37,394 nt of DNA, taken from assembly GCF_008802355.1 (NCBI RefSeq), contig NZ_VZRA01000010.1, positions 1-37,394 on the forward strand, in the 5' to 3' direction. Positions 1 through 7,184 of this stretch are shown piece by piece. Origin of the DNA: Oryzomonas sagensis. GTDB taxonomy: Bacteria > Desulfobacterota > Desulfuromonadia > Geobacterales > Pseudopelobacteraceae. A model generated the notes under the pieces. It was not told where the DNA came from. It saw nothing but the letters and a program-made list of their open reading frames with translations, and did no database searches. Position 1 is the stretch's first letter, and each line of letters opens with the position of its first letter. A program made the position numbers and the translations under genes.

Positions 1-2
1 CG

Positions 3-161
3 CTAGTAAATGATGATGTAACCGTGAGACTCCGCTATCCCCCGAACCTCGTCCTTATCCTTGAGCGTGTAGCTCTTCCCCTCCAACGTGAAAATGTAGC
101 CGCCCTTGCCGTCCGGTACCGCATCCTCCAACAGCGCCTCGAATGTCGCCGTCTTGACCAT
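3..161 (-). CDS. Small hypothetical protein, 52 aa
   Basis: Short ORF of 52 residues beginning MVKTATFEALLEDA and ending at a TAG at the window edge. The start at 161 is chosen because a strong GGAGGAG ribosome site lies 5-6 bases upstream; longer in-frame starts lack one and would run into the threonine aldolase gene. The protein is acidic, soluble, without signal peptide or membrane segment, with alternating residues (GGYIFTLEGKSYTLKDKDE) that look like a small beta-sheet domain. I do not recognise a family. It lies just downstream of the aldolase gene on the same strand with a 25-base gap, so the two may be co-transcribed. The ribosome site and composition make it a likely real gene; its function is unknown. 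Confidence 0.6.
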   Translation of the reverse strand: MVKTATFEALLEDAVPDGKGGYIFTLEGKSYTLKDKDEVRGIAESHGYIIIY

Positions 162-186
162 GATCTCCTCCCCCGTGCCCGATATT

Positions 187-1254
187 TTACTGTTCCCCGC
201 AGGCTTGCCGGACCGCTGCGGCCAGGTTGCGCACATCCTGCTCCGTGGTCAGCCACGAACACATGAAGCGGGCGCCGCCGGTGCCGATGAAGGAATAGAA
301 GTGCCACCCCGCCGCACGTAGCGCCGCGGTCGCCTGTTCCGGCATCTCCGTAAAGACCGCATTGGCTTGGCAGGGGTACATGAGGCGCACGCCGGGGATC
401 CCGGCCAGTTCGTCTGCCAGCAGCCGGGCTTGGCGGTTGGCGTTCTCGGCGTTGCGCAGCCAGGCCCCGCTCTCCAGCATCCCGATCCAGGGGGCGGAGA
501 TAAAGCGCATCTTCGACGCCAGTTGCCCGGCCTGTTTGCAGCGGTACTCGAACTCCTCGGCAAGCGCCCGGTCGAAGAAAACCACCGCTTCGCCGATGGC
601 CATGCCGTTCTTGGCCCCGCCAAGGCAGAGGACATCGACCCCTGCCTTCCAGCTCGTTTCCGCCGGCGTTACGCCCAGGGTTGCCACGGCGTTGGCAAAG
701 CGGGCCCCATCCATGTGGACCCGCAGGCCGTGGGAGTGGGCCAGGTCGCAGGCGGCGCCGATCTCGCCGGGCGTGTAGACGGTTCCCAGTTCCGTTGACT
801 GGGCCATGCTCAAAACCCGCGGCTTGGGATAGTGGATGTCGCTGCGCCGGGTGATGGCAAGCTCAACCGCATCCAGGTCCAATTTGCCGTTGATGCCGTT
901 GGTGTGCAGGATCTTTGTGCCGTTGGAAAAGAACTCCGGGGCGCCGCACTCGTCGGTCTCGATGTGGGCCATGTCGTGACAGACAACGCTATGGTAGGAA
1001 CGGCACAGGGATGCCAGGGCCAGCGAATTGGCCGCTGTGCCGTTGAAGACGAAGAAGACCTGGCAGTCGGTCGCGAACAGGCGGCGGATGCTTTCGCAGG
1101 CGCGCTCGGTCCAGGAGTCGTCGCCATAGGACGAGACATAACCGTGGTTAGCCTCCTCCATGGCGCGCCAGGCTTCCGGGCAGATGCCGGCATAGTTGTC
1201 GCTGGCGAATTGGTTGAATAACGGTTGCGAGGTGTGCTGGTCGTCCGATGGCAT
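187..1254 (-). CDS. ltaE: Low-specificity L-threonine aldolase
   Basis: PLP-dependent fold-type I enzyme of 355 residues that cleaves L-threonine (and allo-threonine) to glycine and acetaldehyde in the cytoplasm. Family hallmarks are an N-terminal FASDNYAG segment, the FNGTAANSLAL cofactor-phosphate region, the H/D pair in VHMDGARFANA that contacts the pyridine ring, and the Schiff-base lysine in LCLGGAKNGMAIGEA. Length is normal for the family (about 340-360). The start is the ATG at 1254, followed by MPSDDQHTSQP. The gene is divergent from the L,D-transpeptidase gene across a 167-base region carrying an inverted repeat. It supplies glycine/one-carbon metabolism or allows threonine use. The exact stereospecificity cannot be read from sequence. 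Confidence 0.9.
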   Translation of the reverse strand: MPSDDQHTSQPLFNQFASDNYAGICPEAWRAMEEANHGYVSSYGDDSWTERACESIRRLFATDCQVFFVFNGTAANSLALASLCRSYHSVVCHDMAHIETDECGAPEFFSNGTKILHTNGINGKLDLDAVELAITRRSDIHYPKPRVLSMAQSTELGTVYTPGEIGAACDLAHSHGLRVHMDGARFANAVATLGVTPAETSWKAGVDVLCLGGAKNGMAIGEAVVFFDRALAEEFEYRCKQAGQLASKMRFISAPWIGMLESGAWLRNAENANRQARLLADELAGIPGVRLMYPCQANAVFTEMPEQATAALRAAGWHFYSFIGTGGARFMCSWLTTEQDVRNLAAAVRQACGEQ

Positions 1255-1320
1255 CTCGTCCTCCTATAAACCGCCTGTCTAGTATGCTTATGAAAATTAA
1301 ATAGCATGGAGAGCCGGCGT

Positions 1321-1373
1321 GCCGCCAGAGATTTATTGTCCAACAAACAGCAAGGGGTTGAATATCTGGCGGC
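1321..1373. repeat. Interrupted inverted repeat in the ltaE / L,D-transpeptidase intergenic region
   Basis: Arms gccgccagagat (1321-1332) and atatctggcggc (1362-1373) pair over 11 of 12 positions with a 29-base spacer. It lies upstream of both divergent genes, about 50 bases before the L,D-transpeptidase start. It could be an operator pair or a leader hairpin; there is no T-tract, so a terminator is unlikely. Confidence 0.4.
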
Positions 1374-1421
1374 AAGCGAATAATATAACCATTTTACGTT
1401 TCAAGAATGGAAGGATTTCCT

Positions 1422-2303
1422 ATGCATCCCAGCCGAATGCGACTTTCTCACAAGATCGTCCTGGTGTTCATTTTTACCTCCCTGCTCGTGGGGGTCACCG
1501 TACTGCGTACCCCCTCCGAAACCAGCGAGCCGGGCGCTTCGCCGACCGACAAGGCGATGGAGGACCTTTCGCGGGTGGAGTACCCCAGCCTCAAGAACAT
1601 CAAATGGCATCCCCATTTCATCCAGCCGAATCAGACCTTGGAATCGCTCTTTGGGAATGACTGGATTTGGGTAGCGCGCTTCAATCGCATTGACCGGCGT
1701 CACGTGTATCCCGGCATGACGATCAAGGTGCCGGACAATATTGCCGATATCCGTGGCTATACGCCGCTGCCGCGTTTCTACGAGCCTGCCCGCAGCCACG
1801 ACAAATATATCCTTGTGGACCTTACCGAACAGTGGCTGGGCGGTTATGAGCACGGCAAGCTCGTCATATCCGTTCCGGCCGCCACCGGCAGGGCCGAGGC
1901 GCCAACCCCCACGGGACTGTTTCGCATCAGCGCCCGGGATCAGAACCACACGTCGTCCCTCTACAAGACCCAGAACGATGAGGAACAGTATCCCATGGAC
2001 AACGCCATGCGCTTTCATGTCGACGAGAAGAGCATCGGTTACTGGATTCATGCCCGGGACCTTCCGGGGCGTCCTGCCTCCCACGGCTGTATCGGGCTCT
2101 ATGACGAGGCGATGCAGAAACGGGTCTTCGGGGCTCCGGATAAGCCGGTGCTGCTGGATTCCGAAAAGGTGTATGCGTGGGCTGTGGGGGAGGCGGATTA
2201 CGAGGACGACAGCGGCAATCTTGAGGAACTGGAAGACGCGCCGTCGGTCGAGATCCGCGGCGAGTTGCCGCGGTATCTGCCCAAGAGTCCGTTCCGGCGG
2301 TAG
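1422..2303 (+). CDS. L,D-transpeptidase (YkuD domain) with N-terminal anchor
   Basis: Periplasmic peptidoglycan-modifying enzyme of 293 residues, expected to form 3-3 crosslinks or attach proteins to meso-diaminopimelate. A hydrophobic segment at residues ~10-28 (IVLVFIFTSLLVGVTVL) is a signal anchor. Residues ~65-110 resemble a LysM-like module (QTLESLFG...NRIDRRHVYPGMTIKVP). The YkuD domain follows, with the catalytic signature His210 ... SHGCIGLYD (His221, Cys223) intact. The start at 1422 is preferred over an ATG at 1407 because GGAAGGA lies six bases before it. The acidic tail (EDDSGNLEELEDAPS) is unusual but seen in relatives. Followed 42 bases later by a small secreted protein gene on the same strand. 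Confidence 0.88.
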   Translation: MHPSRMRLSHKIVLVFIFTSLLVGVTVLRTPSETSEPGASPTDKAMEDLSRVEYPSLKNIKWHPHFIQPNQTLESLFGNDWIWVARFNRIDRRHVYPGMTIKVPDNIADIRGYTPLPRFYEPARSHDKYILVDLTEQWLGGYEHGKLVISVPAATGRAEAPTPTGLFRISARDQNHTSSLYKTQNDEEQYPMDNAMRFHVDEKSIGYWIHARDLPGRPASHGCIGLYDEAMQKRVFGAPDKPVLLDSEKVYAWAVGEADYEDDSGNLEELEDAPSVEIRGELPRYLPKSPFRR

Positions 2304-2345
2304 CGCCTTTGGCAGAGGATAATCCTGAAAGTGGGGGGTAACACG

Positions 2346-2780
2346 ATGCGGATGATTATGACGGCTTTGGTGTTGTTGGGTCTGGCGACGCCTTCCCTGG
2401 CGGCCAAGGTTTATCTGAAGGATGGCGGGGTAATCGGCGCACGGTCGGTCTGGCGCTCCCCGGGCAAGGTGCATGTGCTGGTCAACCGGGATACGTTGAC
2501 GGAGTATGCGCCGTCCGAGGTCGACATGAAGCGGACCTTTCCCCGGCGGCACCACGTCGTGCGCCGCCGCCCCCATGCGGTGATCCCGCATAAGGGAGCG
2601 GCCGCCGTCGTGCCAACACAGGCGGCCGTTCCGCAGAAAAAAACCGGCACGGGCATGTCGCTGCCGTCGTTGCCGACGAAGCTGCCGGAGATGAGCCCCC
2701 CCTCTCTTGGTGGAAAAGAGGAGGGGACCATCAGGAAACAGAAGAAGGAGATGCAGGAACGGCTTAACGAGACCAACTAG
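2346..2780 (+). CDS. Small secreted hypothetical protein
   Basis: A 144-residue protein with a clear signal peptide (MRMIMTALVLLGLATPSLAA, cleavage near residue 20). The mature part begins with a short beta-rich stretch (KVYLKDGGVIGARSVWRSPGKVHVLVNRDTL) that resembles small SH3-like periplasmic domains, then a basic His/Arg-rich linker, a Pro/Ser segment and a charged C-terminal helix (KQKKEMQERLNE). The start at 2346 follows GGGGGT; the upstream ATG at 2331 would spoil the signal peptide. It follows the L,D-transpeptidase and may be co-transcribed, suggesting an envelope role. I do not recognise a named family. Confidence 0.7.
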   Translation: MRMIMTALVLLGLATPSLAAKVYLKDGGVIGARSVWRSPGKVHVLVNRDTLTEYAPSEVDMKRTFPRRHHVVRRRPHAVIPHKGAAAVVPTQAAVPQKKTGTGMSLPSLPTKLPEMSPPSLGGKEEGTIRKQKKEMQERLNETN

Positions 2781-2796
2781 GTGTGGCCGTTCTCGT

Positions 2797-3774
2797 TTAG
2801 CGCTGCTTCAGCCAGCGTGCCACATCCTTGGCGTGGTAGGTGATGATGATGTCGGCGCCCGCGCGCTTGAATCCGAGCATGGTCTCCATGACCACCCGCT
2901 CCTCGTCGATCCAGCCATTCAGAGCGGCGGCCTTTATCATGCTGTACTCCCCGGAGACGTTGTACACCGCCAGGGGCAGGTTGTAGTCGTTGCGCAGGTC
3001 CCGCAGGATATCGAGATAGGGGAGGCCGGGTTTGACCATGATGATATCGGCCCCCTCCTCGATGTCCGCCGCCGCCTCGCGCAGCGCCTCGAGCCGGTTG
3101 GCCGGATCCATCTGGTAGGAACGGCGGTCGCCGAACTGGGGGGTCGAGTCCGCCGCCTCGCGGAAGGGGCCGTAATACCCCGAGGCGTATTTCACCGCAT
3201 AGCTCATGATCGGGATGGCATCGTAACCGTTATCGTCCAGAATCTCGCGAATGGCCGCCACCCTGCCGTCCATCATATCCGAGGGCGCCACCATGTCGGC
3301 GCCCGCCTGGACATGGGAGAGCGCCTCCTTTGCCAGGAGTTCCAGGGTCGCGTCGTTGTCCACGTCACCGTCCTTGATGATGCCGCAATGGCCGTGGTCG
3401 GTGTATTCGCACATGCACACGTCGGTGATGACCGCCAGCCCCGGCACCTCCTTCTTCAACGCCCGAATCGTCTCCTGGATGATGCCGGTATCCGAGTAGG
3501 CATCGCTGCCCACGGCATCCTTGGTCTCCGGGATTCCGAAGAGTATCACCGCCGGGATGCCCAGGGCATACACCTCGCGGGCCTCCACAACGATATCGGC
3601 GATAGACTGCTGATAGATGCCCGGCATCGAGGATATCTCCTTCCTCGGGCCGTTGCCGAATGCCGAAAACATGGGGTAAATCAGATCGTTCACCGACAGG
3701 CTCGTCTCGCGGACCATCCTGCGGAATATCTCGCTGCCGCGAATCCTGCGTGCCCTGAACTGGGGGAAAAACAT
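2797..3774 (-). CDS. hemB: Delta-aminolevulinic acid dehydratase (porphobilinogen synthase)
   Basis: Condenses two 5-aminolevulinate molecules to porphobilinogen, the second common step of tetrapyrrole synthesis that feeds haem (needed in quantity by the cytochromes in this window), sirohaem and cobalamin. The 325-residue length is typical. The Schiff-base lysines are Lys195 ([12 protein letters not shown]) and Lys248 ([10 protein letters not shown]). The active-site metal cluster has cysteines at 120, 122 and 130 in [12 protein letters not shown], the zinc-dependent type rather than the aspartate-rich magnesium type. The start at 3774 is set by GGGAGG upstream; an in-frame extension to 3840 lacks support. 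It converges on the small secreted protein gene with only 16 bases between stops and diverges from the OmpA gene. Confidence 0.96.
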   Translation of the reverse strand: MFFPQFRARRIRGSEIFRRMVRETSLSVNDLIYPMFSAFGNGPRKEISSMPGIYQQSIADIVVEAREVYALGIPAVILFGIPETKDAVGSDAYSDTGIIQETIRALKKEVPGLAVITDVCMCEYTDHGHCGIIKDGDVDNDATLELLAKEALSHVQAGADMVAPSDMMDGRVAAIREILDDNGYDAIPIMSYAVKYASGYYGPFREAADSTPQFGDRRSYQMDPANRLEALREAAADIEEGADIIMVKPGLPYLDILRDLRNDYNLPLAVYNVSGEYSMIKAAALNGWIDEERVVMETMLGFKRAGADIIITYHAKDVARWLKQR

Positions 3775-3957
3775 GGTTGCCTCCCTTTCCTTGACAAGAT
3801 GTGTCTGGAAATAATACTGCAACGTCCGGTCATAATGCAAGCGGCACGACCCGCCAACCGATCCGGCAGCGGAAAATAATCCTTTTCAAGCTTGCCATGT
3901 GGCGGTTTCGCGTTACAATCAGTACAAATGAGCATAGCGGTGCAGTTGTCTTTTGGG

Positions 3958-3986
3958 TTGTGCCGCGCCGCAGTTAGTGGTAAAAA
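3958..3986 (+). promoter_or_regulatory. Putative sigma-70 promoter for the OmpA-type gene
   Basis: A TTGTGC -35 (3958-3963) and a TAAAAA -10 (3981-3986) are separated by exactly 17 bases, 40 bases before the start codon, with AAAGGAG at 4011-4017 as ribosome site. Match to consensus is moderate. Confidence 0.4.
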
Positions 3987-4026
3987 TATCGTTTCATTAG
4001 TAATGCTATGAAAGGAGAGCACATTT

Positions 4027-5259
4027 ATGAGGAAAAAACTTGCATTGGTTGTGGTCGGTTCCATAGCGGCACTTGCAACCGCCGCGTCAGCCGGAAACAA
4101 GGAGGGGGCGTTCTCCCTGTCCCCCGTGATCGGCGGCTACACCTATGACGGGGTGCAGCATCGCGACACCACCCCGGTGTTCGGTGCCCGGCTCGGCTAC
4201 AACTTCACCAAGGCGTTCGGCGTGGAGGGGCTTTTCGACTACGCGCATACCGAGTCGACCAAGTCGGAACAGAAATTCGACATGTACCGCTACGGCGGTG
4301 AGTTGCTGTATCATTTCTTCCCGGACAATACCCTTGTCCCTTATGTGGCCGCCGGCTATGCCGGTCTCAACTTCAACGACAACAAGCCGCAGGGGGCTTT
4401 TGATTACGGTGCCGGCTTGAAGTACTTCCTCACCGACAACTTCGCGCTGCGGGGCGACGTGCGCCATATCCTCTACAATTTCCAAAGCAAGACCATCAAT
4501 AACGTCGAGTACACGGTCGGCGCCTACATCCCCTTCGGCGGGACGGCACCGGTCGTAAAAGCGGTTGAGGCCCCGGCCCCTGCTCCGGCTCCGGCGCCCG
4601 AACCTCCCAAAGCGGTGGAACCTCCGCCGGTAGCCCCGGCCCCTGCCGCACCCACGAGCACCCTGGCGGTTGCACCCGCAACCGTCACCAAGGGAGAGCC
4701 CGCCACCCTGAGCTGGACTTCGCGGAACGCCACCGCCTGCGATATCCAACCCGGCATTGGGGCTGTCCAACCCCAGGGTTCCATGAGCATCACGCCCGCC
4801 GATAACACCGACTACACCCTGACCTGCACCGGCGCAGGCGGTAGCGTCACGAGCGCGGCCAAGGTCGCGGTTACTGCGCCGGTCGTCGCGAAACCGGTTG
4901 CCAAGCTGTGCAGCCCCACGACGCTGGGGATTCAGTTCGACACGGCCAAGTCCGACATCAAGCCCAAGTACCATGACGAGCTGAAAAAAGTGGGTGATTT
5001 CCTCACCGAGAACCCGGGCGCCAAGGGCGTCATCGAAGGACACACCGACAACGTCGGTTCCCTGAAGATGAATATGGACCTTTCCCAGCGCCGCGCCGAG
5101 AGCGTGAGGGCGTACATCATCAAGAACTTCGGCATTGCACCTGAGCGGATCAGCGCCAAGGGGTACGGCCCCACCAAGCCGGTTGCCAGCAACAAAAACG
5201 CCGCCGGCAAGCAGAAGAACCGCCGCATCGACGCAAACTTCACCTGCGACGGCAAGTGA
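4027..5259 (+). CDS. OmpA-family outer membrane protein with Ig-like insert
   Basis: A 410-residue envelope protein. A signal peptide (residues 1-22, ending AASAG) is followed by an eight-stranded OmpA/OprF-type barrel (~25-175, alternating aromatic strands, ending in GAYIPFG). Next come a Pro/Ala/Glu linker (~180-215), an Ig-like beta domain (~218-290, with WTSRNATACDIQP and ADNTDYTLTCTG), and a C-terminal OmpA peptidoglycan-binding domain (~295-410, with GVIEGHTDNVGS, SQRRAESVRAYI and KQKNRRIDA). The barrel anchors in the outer membrane and the C-terminal domain binds diaminopimelate in the cell wall. The Ig-like domain between linker and OmpA domain is the unusual part. The gene is monocistronic, with its own promoter and a strong hairpin downstream. 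Confidence 0.9.
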   Translation: MRKKLALVVVGSIAALATAASAGNKEGAFSLSPVIGGYTYDGVQHRDTTPVFGARLGYNFTKAFGVEGLFDYAHTESTKSEQKFDMYRYGGELLYHFFPDNTLVPYVAAGYAGLNFNDNKPQGAFDYGAGLKYFLTDNFALRGDVRHILYNFQSKTINNVEYTVGAYIPFGGTAPVVKAVEAPAPAPAPAPEPPKAVEPPPVAPAPAAPTSTLAVAPATVTKGEPATLSWTSRNATACDIQPGIGAVQPQGSMSITPADNTDYTLTCTGAGGSVTSAAKVAVTAPVVAKPVAKLCSPTTLGIQFDTAKSDIKPKYHDELKKVGDFLTENPGAKGVIEGHTDNVGSLKMNMDLSQRRAESVRAYIIKNFGIAPERISAKGYGPTKPVASNKNAAGKQKNRRIDANFTCDGK

Positions 5260-5295
5260 TCCCATAGTCTGTGGCCCTAACCTGGCCGCGGTATG

Positions 5296-5343
5296 AACGC
5301 ACAAACGCCCTTCCGGATTACCCCGGAAGGGCGTTTGTGCGTT
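5296..5343. terminator. Bidirectional hairpin terminator between convergent genes
   Basis: A perfect 21-base inverted repeat (arms 5296-5316 and 5323-5343, six-base loop) lies between the convergent OmpA and lactate racemase genes. The terminal A/T bases of each arm give short U-runs in either direction, so it probably stops transcription of both. Confidence 0.75.
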
Positions 5344-5369
5344 TATTGGTGGTGGTATGGCGGGAGGGG

Positions 5370-6632
5370 TCAGGGTGCCGCCACCGGCAGTACGCTCCCG
5401 CCATCGGGCATGACCAGGGCCCGCCATAAGGGCGGCAGCAGGGCTTCGGCCTTTTCCATGGCTGCTGCGAGCGAGGAGGCGGGGGCCATGCCCATCTCCT
5501 TGACCTGGTGGCCCGGGAGCCGGGATACCAGGATGATGGTGAAGCGCTGCGCCTTCTGCAACAGGGAATAGGCGGTCTGGCCGTTGATCTCGTACTGTTC
5601 TCTGAGGGCGGCCTCGAACCGGTCAAGAGTGCGATGCCGGAACCAGTCGAAGAACGTGGCGTTGCCGAAGCCGTCCCGGCACTCGGCCAGGAGGATCATC
5701 ACGCCTCCTGGCTTGAGGGCCTGGGAGGCGTACTCCATGGACTTGTGCGCCTGGATGAGGTTGATGTCCCTGGGAAAGCCGCCGCAGGAAACGACGACCA
5801 GATCGGCCTTGGCCGCCACCGGGTAGGAAAACGACTCCCGGTAGGAGCGGCATCCCCGTTCGTGGGCTTCGCGCCACTCTCCGGCAAAAGCGGCAACGAT
5901 GCGCTTGTCCGGAGAGAGGACCGTGTTCAGGAGCAGGTCCGGTTCGACCATGGCGCAGGCCTCGACCATGGCCTGGTGCACCGGGTTCCCCTCCAGGTTG
6001 CCGGTGGTGGCCAGTGGGTTCTTGCCGCTGCCCGGCTGGGGGTTGAGTACGCAGAAGTGGCTCGCCATGCAGGCCTGACGGCTGGCGATGCCGGGCAGGA
6101 GCGCCTTGCGCCCCCCGCCGAACCCGGCGAAGTAATGAAAGCCGATCACCCCGGTCAGAATGAGCCGGTCGGCCTCCACAGCCCGGCGGTTGAGGCTGAC
6201 CTCGATGTTGGCGGAGGTCTTCCCCACCGTGACCAGTCCGGCGCGGTCGTCGCAGTCGTGGTCGCTGACCCTGATGCGGCCATGGAGCGGGCCCAGGATC
6301 TTTTCGTGCTCATGGGGGGTCTGTTTGCGATGGATGCCGAGGGCGATCAGGATCTCGATGTTGCGGTCCGGTATCCCTTGGCGGTTGAGCCGTTCCACCA
6401 GCAGGGGAAGGTAAACCTCGCTGCCGGTGTAGCGGGTGATGTCGGAAGTAACGATGACGACCCGATCTCCCGGCGCAAAGTTCGCGAGCATGGGCTCGCA
6501 ATCGTCGAGCGCCCCGGAGATGATCTCTTCGGGGGATTGGGAGGGGAGGGAGATGGCCGGCTCGATGACGCCGGCCAGGCGCTCCGGCGGGAGCAGGAGC
6601 GGAAACGAGGTCGATCCGTATTTGAGGTCCAC
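5370..6632 (-). CDS. larA: Nickel-dependent lactate racemase family protein (LarA-like)
   Basis: A 420-residue LarA/DUF2088 protein. LarA interconverts D- and L-lactate (relatives act on other 2-hydroxyacids) using a nickel-pincer nucleotide covalently attached to a lysine. The signature HYFAGFGGGRKALLPGIA is present: Lys176 matches the cofactor-bearing lysine, His192 the distal nickel ligand, and His101 (ALGIHRKQTPHE) and His166 the two catalytic histidines. Their spacings (75, 10 and 16 residues from the lysine) agree with characterised LarA. The start is a GTG at 6632, with GAAGGAGG eight bases upstream; an in-frame ATG at 6656 has no ribosome site. No larB, larC or larE cofactor-synthesis gene is in the window, so the cofactor must come from elsewhere. 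Substrate is uncertain. Confidence 0.85.
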   Translation of the reverse strand: MDLKYGSTSFPLLLPPERLAGVIEPAISLPSQSPEEIISGALDDCEPMLANFAPGDRVVIVTSDITRYTGSEVYLPLLVERLNRQGIPDRNIEILIALGIHRKQTPHEHEKILGPLHGRIRVSDHDCDDRAGLVTVGKTSANIEVSLNRRAVEADRLILTGVIGFHYFAGFGGGRKALLPGIASRQACMASHFCVLNPQPGSGKNPLATTGNLEGNPVHQAMVEACAMVEPDLLLNTVLSPDKRIVAAFAGEWREAHERGCRSYRESFSYPVAAKADLVVVSCGGFPRDINLIQAHKSMEYASQALKPGGVMILLAECRDGFGNATFFDWFRHRTLDRFEAALREQYEINGQTAYSLLQKAQRFTIILVSRLPGHQVKEMGMAPASSLAAAMEKAEALLPPLWRALVMPDGGSVLPVAAP

Positions 6633-6654
6633 TGATGTGCCTCCTTCGCCCCCC

Positions 6655-6735
6655 ATAATCAAACAGGGATGAACGGGATGAGGGGGATGTGCAAACATCC
6701 TGTCTCTCCGGTCCATCCCTGTAAAAAGGATTTTC
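6655..6735. repeat. Low-complexity repeat tract (aggatg/cagggatg type)
   Basis: The gap between larA and the YtxH gene holds several near-copies of short words of the form acagggatg, gggatgagg, gggatgtg and catccctgt in both orientations. This resembles dispersed intergenic repeats common in many genomes. No coding potential is seen here. Number and boundaries of copies are approximate. Confidence 0.4.
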
Positions 6736-6776
6736 CTCTGGTTATCTCCCTGGCGTGCATGCCGGAAAGGGATCGC

Positions 6777-7022
6777 TTAGATCCAGGCGTCGCCGCCGTC
6801 GTACTGGAAGTCCCCGTTCTTTGCCTTGGGTGACACCTTGAATTTTGCTTCCCGGGCGAGGCGCCGCATCTTCTCGGCAGCGTTTTCCCCCAGGTCGGTC
6901 AGTTTCTCCCGCACCTCGCGTCCCGGTTTCGGGGTCAGAAGAAGCGCGGCGGCAGCGCCGATGACGGCGCCGGAGACAAAGGCAATGACTGCTGCTGCGG
7001 CATTATCGTTGGTGGTTGACAT
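6777..7022 (-). CDS. YtxH domain-containing protein
   Basis: An 81-residue protein with one N-terminal membrane or hydrophobic segment (residues ~10-30, AAVIAFVSGAVIGAAAALLL), followed by the family motif LLTPKPGREVREKL and an amphipathic basic helix (ENAAEKMRRLAREAKFKV). The YtxH family comprises small membrane-anchored proteins of unclear function, often linked to stress. An AAAGGAGCC ribosome site precedes the ATG at 7022. It is upstream of the larA homologue on the same strand with a 144-base gap, so co-transcription is possible but not required. Confidence 0.8.
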   Translation of the reverse strand: MSTTNDNAAAAVIAFVSGAVIGAAAALLLTPKPGREVREKLTDLGENAAEKMRRLAREAKFKVSPKAKNGDFQYDGGDAWI

Positions 7023-7184
7023 GGCAGGCTCCTTTATCGCGTGGCAATCGTGATGGGTAAGATCGGCAATGGATCGACTCCATATCTAGCACAGCAGGCG
7101 CTGCAACATAAAGCAAAATTTTCCGGAGCCCTAAAAATGTGCGCCCTCGGCCCCCCTTCTCCCGGATCGTGTGGGGAACGGCCG

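Noticed and set aside
2707-3879. A 390-residue plus-strand frame over hemB
   Set aside because: HemB on the minus strand has exact metal and Schiff-base residues; the plus frame is a shadow.
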